NCBI GenBank assembly: GCA_900761995.1
Contig: CAAFEY010000184.1
Span: 5,830-69,829 of the forward strand
Direction: 5' to 3'
Length of the DNA stretch: 64,000 bases
Origin: an uncultured Collinsella sp.
GTDB lineage: Bacteria > Actinomycetota > Coriobacteriia > Coriobacteriales > Coriobacteriaceae
The notes under the pieces are model-generated. The model made no database searches, was not told where the DNA came from, and saw nothing but the letters and a program-made list of their open reading frames with translations. The position numbers and the translations under genes were made by a program. Positions 57,678 to 64,000 of the stretch are shown piece by piece (the stretch's first letter is position 1; each line of letters starts with the position of its first letter).

Positions 57678-58688
57678 GTGGCAAAACAGCGCGTTACGAT
57701 TGCAGACGTCGCTCGAGAGGCGGGAACCTCGACGGCAAGCGTCTCGTATTACCTCAACGACAAACGAGAAAAGCTTAGCGAGAAGACGCAGACAAAGATT
57801 GCGCGCGTCATCAAGGAACTCGGATACGTTCCCAACGCCCAAGCGCAAACGCTCACCGGCAAGCAGACCCACGTCATCGCCATCATCATTTTGGATAACA
57901 CCAACAAATGGGCGGGGCTCGTTCTCAATGGCATGGAGCAGGTCATGCTCCCCGCGGGCTACCAGACGGTCGTTTGCACGAGCAACTTTAACCCCGAGAC
58001 CGAGCTCATGTACGTCGACAAGATGCTCTCGCTGGGCGTCGATGGCTTTATTATCCAGCCCACGGCAAACTTCAAAGCCGTGCACGACCGCATTAGACGC
58101 GCCGGCAAGCCGGTCGTCTTTTTCGATGCGGCCATCTATAGCCCAGGTACCAGCTGGATCAAAACCAACCTTTACGACGGCGTGTACAACGCCACGCAGG
58201 CACTCCTCGACGGCGGCTACGAAGATTTCTTTTCCATTGCCGCCAACATGACCGAGATGCGCACCCGCATGGAGCGTTTTCAGGGGTATGCCGAGGCGCT
58301 GGCAGCGAACGGACAGCTCTACAAAGCCATCCCCATCGATCACAACAAGCCGTCAATCAACGAGCTCACCGAATACTTTAAATACAAGTTCAACCCCGCC
58401 AAGCGCACACTCATCTTCGTACAAAACCAATGGGCACTTCCCCGTGTCTACAAGGCCCTCCAGCCCATGGCCCATCTACTTCCGCAGCAAATAGGTCTTT
58501 TGGGACTCAACTGCGAAGACTGGACCAACCTCACCACGCCGACCGTCTCCACCATCATCGAGCCCGTCGACCAGGAAGGTCGCGAAGCAGCCGAGATGCT
58601 GCTCGCCCTACTTGACGGCAGCAGCCAACCCGGCGAGCAGCGCATTCTCGAATGCAAGCTCAACTGGCTCGACTCCACCTCGATCTAG
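57678..58688 (+). CDS. LacI-family regulator, probable repressor of the PTS/transketolase operon
   Basis: A 336-residue protein: helix-turn-helix and hinge RVTIADVAREAGTSTASVSYYLNDKREKLSEKTQTKIARVIKELGYVPNAQAQTLTG, then a sugar-binding core from THVIAIIILDNTNKW to LLGLNCEDWTNLTTPTVSTIIEPVDQEG. The start is GTG 57678 with GGAAGGAG 5 nt upstream; an ATG-initiated extension at 57642 has no ribosome site. Divergent orientation and operator-like repeats in the shared intergenic region make the PTS operon the likely target, with the sugar or its phosphate as inducer. Confidence 0.9.
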   Translation: MAKQRVTIADVAREAGTSTASVSYYLNDKREKLSEKTQTKIARVIKELGYVPNAQAQTLTGKQTHVIAIIILDNTNKWAGLVLNGMEQVMLPAGYQTVVCTSNFNPETELMYVDKMLSLGVDGFIIQPTANFKAVHDRIRRAGKPVVFFDAAIYSPGTSWIKTNLYDGVYNATQALLDGGYEDFFSIAANMTEMRTRMERFQGYAEALAANGQLYKAIPIDHNKPSINELTEYFKYKFNPAKRTLIFVQNQWALPRVYKALQPMAHLLPQQIGLLGLNCEDWTNLTTPTVSTIIEPVDQEGREAAEMLLALLDGSSQPGEQRILECKLNWLDSTSI

Positions 58689-58807
58689 ACCGCGGGACAA
58701 ATTAATCAGTAGCGTCTATCCCAAATCTTAAGTATTTGTTCGACAGAACGGCCCCTGCCGGCTCCTGCTAGACTGGTAGATTCCCAACCGTCCATCCAGG
58801 AGCCTCA

Positions 58808-59791
58808 ATGTCACGCAAGTCCGCCTACAAGCAAGTACTTTCCATCGGCACCGCCGTGGTACTGGGATTTGCGCTGTTCACAGGGTCGCTCGACGGGGCG
58901 CCCAAGCTTCTGTCGCCGCAAAGCGATGAACAGGCGGCGGCTCTGGCCGAAAAACAAAACGAAAGTCCCAGCCGCACCGACGACGAGGCAGACCTGGTCG
59001 CTCGGCTCGAATCGGGAACAGCGAGCTCCTCGGACTCTCAAAATAGCCAAGATGCTGGCGTCGTCACCGATTCCGCCGCAACCGGCACCGGTGACGACGC
59101 TTCCGCTGACAGCGCCGCCACCCCCATCGACGAGGTTGAAAACCCCGACCTCAACCGCGCCCGCGGTGTTTATCTCAGCAGCATTCCCGACTACGCCGGC
59201 AACCCCTACGTTGCCCTTCGCGCCGACAGCACGCACCCGCTCGGCACACCGTCATTCACGCTCGATGAATACGAGCGCGCCACCGAAGAGGGCTGCTTTA
59301 AGAAGTTCTCCAAGCTCGACAGCCTGGGCCGCACCCGCAAAGCACTCGCCTGCGTGGGCCCCGAATCACTCGGTCAAGGCGAGCGCGGCGATATCTCGCG
59401 TATCCATCCTGCCGGTTGGCACCAGCAGCGCTACGACTTTATTCCGGGCCAGAGCCTCTACAACCGCTGCCACCTTATCGCCTGGTCGCTCTGCGGCGAA
59501 AACGCCAACCGCAAAAATCTCCTCACCGGCACGCGCTATCTCAACGAAACGGGCATGCTGCCGTTTGAGGAGCAGATTCTCGGCTACATCCGCGACACGG
59601 GCAACCATGTGCTCTACCGCGTCACGCCCATGTATAACGAAGAGGAACTTGTCTGCCGCGGCGCTCGCCTTGAGGCGCAATCGGTCGAGGACCACGGCAA
59701 GACCCTGTGCTTCCACGTGTACTGCTATAACCTACAGCCGCACGTGCAGATCGACTACGCCACCGGCCGCAATCAGGCCTCGGGGGACTAG
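58808..59791 (+). CDS. Secreted DNA/RNA non-specific endonuclease
   Basis: A 327-residue exported nuclease of the EndA/NUC1 beta-beta-alpha-metal family. The N-terminus has a membrane anchor or signal segment (about residues 9-28) and a low-complexity Ser/Asp/Ala spacer (40-110). In the catalytic domain, His222 lies in YNRCHLIAW, where relatives have DRGH; the following NRKNLLTGTRYLNETGMLPFE gives the metal-binding Asn and family context. ATG follows CAGGAG at 5 nt. A likely role is degradation of extracellular DNA for nutrients, or DNA processing in uptake. Monocistronic. Confidence 0.87.
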   Translation: MSRKSAYKQVLSIGTAVVLGFALFTGSLDGAPKLLSPQSDEQAAALAEKQNESPSRTDDEADLVARLESGTASSSDSQNSQDAGVVTDSAATGTGDDASADSAATPIDEVENPDLNRARGVYLSSIPDYAGNPYVALRADSTHPLGTPSFTLDEYERATEEGCFKKFSKLDSLGRTRKALACVGPESLGQGERGDISRIHPAGWHQQRYDFIPGQSLYNRCHLIAWSLCGENANRKNLLTGTRYLNETGMLPFEEQILGYIRDTGNHVLYRVTPMYNEEELVCRGARLEAQSVEDHGKTLCFHVYCYNLQPHVQIDYATGRNQASGD

Positions 59792-59834
59792 CCCCGAGCC
59801 ACGACAAGAACCGATTTGCAACCCCGCTGGGGAT

Positions 59835-59871
59835 CAAAAAGGGCCGCCCCGGATTGCCCAAAGCGGCCCTT
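59835..59871 (-). terminator. Terminator after the EF-G-like gene
   Basis: A stem AAGGGCCGC / GCGGCCCTT with a 15-nt loop and, on the minus strand, a TTTTT run. It may act for the convergent nuclease gene too. Confidence 0.75.
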
Positions 59872-59905
59872 GCATCGGCATGTATGTTGCAGGCAAAGCC
59901 CCACG

Positions 59906-61981
59906 CTACTTGGCGCGACCCTCCTCATAGCGCTCGACCAGCTTGGCCTGAACGTCATAAGGCACCTGCTCATAGCCAGCGGGCTTCATGGTAAAGTCAC
60001 CCGTGCCGCGCGTGATAGAGCGCAGGCGCGTCGAGTAATCCGTCAGCTCGGCCAGCGGCGCCTGGGCGATGACCACGGTATCGCCGCGCTCATCGGTCTC
60101 CATGCCCGTCACGCGACCGCGCGATGCCGAGATGTCGCCCATCACGGCGCCGGCGTAGCTCTCGGGGATAGTCACCGTGATTTCCTCGATGGGCTCCAGC
60201 ACCACCGGGTCGGCATCGGCGCATGCCTTGCGCAGGCCGATGCGAGCCGCCGCGCGAAACGCCATCTCGTTGGAGTCGACGCTGTGATACGAGCCGTCGT
60301 ACACAGCCACGCGAATGCCCGTGAGCGGATAGCCGGCAATAATACCGTCCTTCATGGTCTCCTGGACACCCTTGTCCACGGCGGGGATCAGCGAGCGCGG
60401 AATACGGCCACCTACGACCTCGTCCACAAACTCATAGCCATCGCTCGTGCCGTCGGGCCCAATGAGCGGCTCAACGCGCAGCCAGCAGTCGCCATACTGA
60501 CCGGCACCGCCAGTCTGCTTCTTGTGGCGGCCCTGGGCGCTCGCCGTGCGGCGGATGGTCTCGCGATACGGGATGCGGATCGGCACGCTCTTGGCAGCGA
60601 CCTTGGTGCGGTCCTCCAGACGGTTGAGCAGCACCGAAACCTGCGCCTCACCAACGGCGGAGATAATGGTCTGGCCGGTCTCCTCGTCGCGGTCGATGCT
60701 CATGGTCGGATCGGCCCTGCAGGCCTTCTCGATAAACGTGTAGAGCTTCTCTTCGTCGCCGCGATTCTCGGCCTCGATGGCAATGCGATACTGCGAGTTG
60801 GGGAACTTAAACGCCGCAGCCTCGACCTTGCCGGTAATCGAGAGCGTATCGCCCGTCTCGGCCGCCAGCTTGGGTGCCACGATAATGTCGCCGGCATAGG
60901 CGTGACCGACCTCGGTCATGTCGCGGCCGCACATCACATACAGGTGAGCCAGACGGTCGCCCTTGCGGGTACGCGCGTTGATCAGCTCAAGGCCCGGCTC
61001 AAGCGTACCCGTCAGCACCTTGATAAAGCTGATGCGACCCTGCTGCGGATCGGCCAAGGTCTTAAACACAAACGCCACCGGACGGTCATCGTCACTCGAG
61101 ATCTTAAGCGAATCGCCGTCGATAAGCGGCATCTCACCGTAGTCGGTCGGCGCCGGGAAGTACGTCGCGATGTCGTCCATCAGCGAGTTGACGCCCTGCT
61201 CCTTGATGCAATCGCCCGCAAAGACCGGCACAAAGATGCGCTCGGCAATCGCCTTCGACAGCAAGCCCTCAAGCTCCTCCTGCGTCAGCGTCTCCTCGCC
61301 TTCCAGGTACTTCATCATCAGCTCATCGTCGGCCTCGGCCACCAACTCGCACAGATGGTCATGGGCCTCCTCGGCCTGGGCACGATACTCCTCGGGAATC
61401 TCCGACTCAACGGCTTCGGTGCCGTTGCAATGGCGCGCCTTCATGCGCACCAGGTCGATGATGCCATCAAAGTCCTCGCCCTCGCCCCAGGGAAGGGTCA
61501 CGGCGCCCAATCGCGTGCCAAAGCGCTCCTGCAGCAGGTCCATCGTGGTCGCAAAGCTGGCCTCGGAGCGCGACAGGCGGTTTACGAACACCGCACGCGC
61601 CAAGCGCAGGTCCTCGGCGGCATACCAGAGCTTAACCGTCGTAGGCTGCGGGCCGGCCTCGGCGTCGACCACAAACAGAGCCGTCTCGCAGACGCTCATC
61701 GCGGCAAAGGCGTCGCCGATAAAATCGGGGTAGCACGGGGCATCGAGCACATTGATGCGTGCGCCCTTCCAGTCGATCGGCGCAATGGTCGTCGAGATGG
61801 AAAATGCACGCTTGACCTCTTCGGGGTCATAGTCGAGCGTGGGCTTGGTGCCGTCGTGGCCGCCCAGGCGGGCGGTCTTGCCGGAAAGGTGGAGCATGGC
61901 CTCGGCGAGTGAGGTCTTGCCCACCCCGCCTTGGCCTACGAGCACCACGTTCCTTACGTTGCCGGTCTTGGGAGCACCCAT
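59906..61981 (-). CDS. Elongation factor G-like translational GTPase
   Basis: A 691-residue EF-G-architecture protein with GTPase, beta-barrel and domains III-V. The G1 loop is GQGGVGKT (16-23) instead of the canonical AHIDAGKT, and the G3 region reads LDAPCYPDF where EF-G has DTPGHVDF, so the switch histidine is replaced. Domain IV (HKKQTGGAGQYGDCWLRVEP) and SRGRVTGMETDERGDTVV are conserved. These changes mark the FusA2/EF-G-like group whose function is not settled; it is not the main EF-G, as no str operon surrounds it. ATG 61981 follows AAGGAGG. Confidence 0.9.
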   Translation of the reverse strand: MGAPKTGNVRNVVLVGQGGVGKTSLAEAMLHLSGKTARLGGHDGTKPTLDYDPEEVKRAFSISTTIAPIDWKGARINVLDAPCYPDFIGDAFAAMSVCETALFVVDAEAGPQPTTVKLWYAAEDLRLARAVFVNRLSRSEASFATTMDLLQERFGTRLGAVTLPWGEGEDFDGIIDLVRMKARHCNGTEAVESEIPEEYRAQAEEAHDHLCELVAEADDELMMKYLEGEETLTQEELEGLLSKAIAERIFVPVFAGDCIKEQGVNSLMDDIATYFPAPTDYGEMPLIDGDSLKISSDDDRPVAFVFKTLADPQQGRISFIKVLTGTLEPGLELINARTRKGDRLAHLYVMCGRDMTEVGHAYAGDIIVAPKLAAETGDTLSITGKVEAAAFKFPNSQYRIAIEAENRGDEEKLYTFIEKACRADPTMSIDRDEETGQTIISAVGEAQVSVLLNRLEDRTKVAAKSVPIRIPYRETIRRTASAQGRHKKQTGGAGQYGDCWLRVEPLIGPDGTSDGYEFVDEVVGGRIPRSLIPAVDKGVQETMKDGIIAGYPLTGIRVAVYDGSYHSVDSNEMAFRAAARIGLRKACADADPVVLEPIEEITVTIPESYAGAVMGDISASRGRVTGMETDERGDTVVIAQAPLAELTDYSTRLRSITRGTGDFTMKPAGYEQVPYDVQAKLVERYEEGRAK

Positions 61982-62155
61982 GATGACCTCCTTGCAGGGC
62001 CGCGCGCAATGCGCGACGCCAACGGGGAGAGTTCGCGGTCGGTGCCATCCCGGGAGCAGCATGGTCGGCAGCCGAGCCGACTCACCCTCCAAATGTCCTA
62101 TGCCACCACCCTACCCTCACGGGCGGCTGTCCATGCATACCTTTCGGCGCACGTA

Positions 62156-62184
62156 TGAATACAGGCGGCGAGAGGAAGAGACAA
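62156..62184 (-). promoter_or_regulatory. Promoter of the EF-G-like gene
   Basis: On the minus strand TTGTCT (62179-62184), 17-nt spacer, TATTCA (62156-62161), giving a leader of about 170 nt. The rest of the 310-bp gap 61982-62291 holds a terminator for the neighbouring operon and no gene. Confidence 0.55.
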
Positions 62185-62223
62185 GCTTGTGAGGAGATTA
62201 TTGAACCCCGTCGATGCAAACAA

Positions 62224-62258
62224 AAAGCCGCCACAGACCGTAAGACCTGCGGCGGCTT
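62224..62258 (-). terminator. Terminator of the amino-acid ABC transporter operon
   Basis: Arms AAGCCGCC / GGCGGCTT with an additional inner CAG/CTG stem, followed on the minus strand by TTTTTG; 33 nt after the ATPase stop. Confidence 0.85.
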
Positions 62259-62291
62259 CGCCTCAATTAATAGTTGAGTAAATACCTGAGC

Positions 62292-63056
62292 CTACCCCTC
62301 GATACGGCTCAAGAACTCACGCGTGCGCTGCTCGTGCGGATGGCCGATAACCTGATCGGCAGGCCCCTCCTCGACAATACGGCCGCCATCCATAAAGACC
62401 ACGCGGTCGGCAACATCGCGCGCAAACTGCATTGCGTGGGTCACGATCACCATCGTCATATTCTGCGCGGCAAGGTCTTTAATGACACGCAGCACCTCGG
62501 CCGTCAGCTCGGGATCGAGCGCCGAGGTCGGCTCGTCAAAGAATAAGATTTCCGGATCGAGCGCTAGGGCGCGGGCAATACTCACGCGCTGCTGCTGACC
62601 GCCCGAAAGCTCACACGGCACCTTGTTCTCGTTGCCCGTCAGCCCCATTTGCGCAATCAGCTCGTGAGCGCGGGCTTCCGCCTGCTCGCGCGGACGCTTA
62701 AGCACACGAATCGGCGCATCGATGATGTTTTTCATCACGGTATAGTGTGGGAACAGATTGTAGTTCTGAAACACCAGGCCAAACCGCGAGCGCGCTTGCT
62801 TGGGCACATCGCCCTTCGCATAGACCGCGCCCGAACCCGCATCCGTCGCAACGGCAAGGTCTCCAAACGAGAGCGAGCCTCCGTCGAGTGTCTCGAGCAG
62901 CGTGGCACACCGCAGCAGCGTGGACTTGCCGCCACCCGAAGGCCCGATAATCGCCACGACCTCGCCACGCTTGACCTCGAGCGAGATATCCTTGAGCACC
63001 TCATTGCCGCCAAACGCCTTGCGCGCGCTTTCGATTTTCATCACTGAGTTAGTCAT
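62292..63056 (-). CDS. Polar amino acid ABC transporter ATP-binding protein
   Basis: A 254-residue ATPase of the GlnQ type energising amino-acid import. Walker A is GPSGGGKSTLL, the Q-loop FQNYNLFPHYTVMKNI, the signature LSGGQQQRVSIARAL, Walker B ILFFDEPTSALDPEL, and the switch His is in VTHAMQFARDVADRV. A 10-15 residue insert (ATDAGSGAVYAKGDV) lies between Walker A and the Q-loop. ATG 63056 overlaps the end of the permease gene by 8 nt; ATG 63041 is an alternative. Last gene of a binding protein-permease-ATPase operon. Confidence 0.94.
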   Translation of the reverse strand: MTNSVMKIESARKAFGGNEVLKDISLEVKRGEVVAIIGPSGGGKSTLLRCATLLETLDGGSLSFGDLAVATDAGSGAVYAKGDVPKQARSRFGLVFQNYNLFPHYTVMKNIIDAPIRVLKRPREQAEARAHELIAQMGLTGNENKVPCELSGGQQQRVSIARALALDPEILFFDEPTSALDPELTAEVLRVIKDLAAQNMTMVIVTHAMQFARDVADRVVFMDGGRIVEEGPADQVIGHPHEQRTREFLSRIEG

Positions 63057-63702
63057 GATAATAGTCCAGCTTCTTTTCGGCGGCGCCCAGCAGCATCTCG
63101 ACCACAAAGTTAAAGATCCAGTAGATCAGCGCCGCGATCGCAAACGGCACCATGCTCACCTGCGAGGCGACCAGCGCCTTGGCCGTCGAGAACATCTCAC
63201 CCACGCCAATGGCAAACGCCAGCGACGTGTCCTTGACCAGCGTGATGATCTCGTTGCCCATCGCCGGCAGAATACGCTTGGCGACCTGCGGCATCACGAT
63301 ATACAGAAACGTCTGCATGCGCGAATAGCCCAGCACCTCGGCTGCCTCGTATTGACCGCGCGGAATGGACTGCAGGCCCGAGCGATAGATCTCGGCAAAG
63401 TAACCGGCGTAGTTGATGATGAACGCCACAACGCACGCCGTCCACTTGGAATCGGGCGTGAGCGAAATGCCAAACACGTAGTACGGGGCAAAGTAGATGG
63501 CAAACATCTGCAGCATGAGCGGCGTGCCGCGCATGACCGAGATATAGATGCGCGCAATCCAGCGAAGCGGCGCGATTTTGCTCATGCGCATAAACGCCAC
63601 GGGGATTCCCAGCGGAATCGACCCCAGCAGCGTCAGCACAAACAACTGCAAACTGACCAAGAATCCCTGGCCAAGCATCTGCATCATGACCTGAATAGAC
63701 AA
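63049..63702 (-). CDS. Polar amino acid ABC transporter permease
   Basis: A 217-residue membrane protein of the HisM/GlnP family with about five transmembrane segments. The coupling motif EAAEVLGYSRMQTFLYIVMPQVAKRILPAMGNEIITLVKDTSL and the entry SVMRGTPLMLQMF are diagnostic. The start is uncertain: TTG 63702 (LSIQVMMQ, GAGAG 6 nt upstream) best fits the family N-terminus; ATG 63687 is the alternative. It follows the binding-protein gene after a 151-nt gap that contains a nested hairpin, a classic position for differential expression of the binding protein. Confidence 0.92.
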   Translation of the reverse strand: MSIQVMMQMLGQGFLVSLQLFVLTLLGSIPLGIPVAFMRMSKIAPLRWIARIYISVMRGTPLMLQMFAIYFAPYYVFGISLTPDSKWTACVVAFIINYAGYFAEIYRSGLQSIPRGQYEAAEVLGYSRMQTFLYIVMPQVAKRILPAMGNEIITLVKDTSLAFAIGVGEMFSTAKALVASQVSMVPFAIAALIYWIFNFVVEMLLGAAEKKLDYYHD

Positions 63703-63749
63703 CCTAAGCTCTCTTTCGCGACAACAGAACAGCAAAACCCAATGCTAAA

Positions 63750-63854
63750 GCGGGTTTTCCAGGTGCTCGAGTTTGCCGTGAAAGAGGAGCGCCGCGTACT
63801 AAATGTACGCAAGCGACGGTTTGAACGGCAAAATCGGGTGCCTGGGAAAGCCGC
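63750..63854 (+). repeat. Nested hairpin element, family 2 copy 2
   Basis: Arms 63750-63779 and 63825-63854 (30 bp, six mismatches) surround a 45-nt core GAAAGAGGAGCG, GCGTAC-taaat-GTACGC, AGCGACGG, TTGA, which matches the element at 54249-54308. The right arm touches the first base of the binding-protein stop codon. Confidence 0.88.
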
Positions 63855-64000
63855 TATTTCAAAACCCAGTTGTCGAAGGATAGACCGTAATCTGCGTACT
63901 TGTCGCACAGGTCCTTAACCGTGCCGTCCTCGTAGAGCGCCTTGAGCGACTCGGTCACGGCGTCGGCCGACTTGGTGTCGCCCTTCTTAAAGCCGACGGC
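63854..64000 (-). CDS. Amino-acid ABC transporter substrate-binding protein (C-terminal 48 residues)
   Basis: The frame enters from the right edge and ends at TAG 63854-63856. The visible end AVGFKKGDTKSADAVTES, LKALYEDGTVKDLCDKYADY and a terminal FDNWVLK is the usual C-terminus of bacterial extracellular solute-binding family 3 proteins, in which G.KKGD and the L..L...GT...I..KY pattern recur. The gene heads the operon with the permease and ATPase, so it should be an exported lipoprotein binding a polar amino acid. Ligand residues are outside the window. Confidence 0.88.
   Translation of the reverse strand, partial: AVGFKKGDTKSADAVTESLKALYEDGTVKDLCDKYADYGLSFDNWVLK

Overview
The window is a GC-rich, densely coded bacterial chromosome segment. 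It is most likely from a Coriobacteriia gut actinobacterium close to Collinsella. I infer this from the composition, the Gram-positive wall-anchored surface proteins with LANTG/MPDTG sortase signals, the lipoteichoic-acid-synthase-like enzyme, the sugar PTS, the two-subunit transketolase and the EF-G-like paralogue. No rRNA or species marker is present, so the genus is an inference.

Layout. 1-4.1 kb: end of a Kup potassium transporter, a nitroreductase and an LTA-synthase-like sulfatase. 4.1-9.2 kb: a 1362-residue wall-anchored FG-GAP/FN3/Ig-like protein, flanked on both sides by alternating short repeats and by nested hairpins in mirror orientation. 9.2-13.6 kb: a flavodoxin-like protein and a heterodimeric ABC exporter. 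13.6-16.2 kb: a tandem duplication of a coiled-coil wall protein, including its promoter and terminator. 16.3-28.7 kb: the SRP RNA and a 3981-residue pilin-repeat adhesin, whose likely promoter has a G9 tract between its -35 and -10 boxes. 28.8-35.9 kb: inverted repeats, a TadA-glycerate kinase fusion, tRNA-Ser(TGA), TetR and LemA proteins, IlvE, DedA and serine acetyltransferase. 36-40.3 kb: a MarR-controlled heterodimeric ABC exporter. 40.4-50.9 kb: small proteins, a nitroreductase, a degenerate AAA+/Fis regulator, a YeiH transporter with a divergent GntR regulator, GlmS, a LacI regulator, a HAD phosphatase and LarE. 51-58.7 kb: a sugar operon (PTS EIIBC, GatZ-like, transaldolase, two-part transketolase, EIIA) with a divergent LacI regulator. 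58.8-64 kb: a secreted nuclease, an EF-G-like GTPase and an amino-acid ABC transporter.

The most unusual signal is non-coding. At least seven nested hairpins lie 0-55 nt after a stop codon. Within a family the apical loop is conserved (two copies at 4.2 and 9.0 kb; two copies at 54.3 and 63.8 kb), but the 23-33 bp outer arms are self-complementary and unrelated between copies. They look like 3'-end RNA or DNA elements selected for pairing. Alternating-orientation 16-mers at about 31-bp spacing (BIME-like) and smaller GGGACAG-centred palindromes add further repeat layers.

Start codons were chosen by Shine-Dalgarno spacing and often differ from the longest open frame. All functional calls rest on motif recognition by eye; no database search was run.
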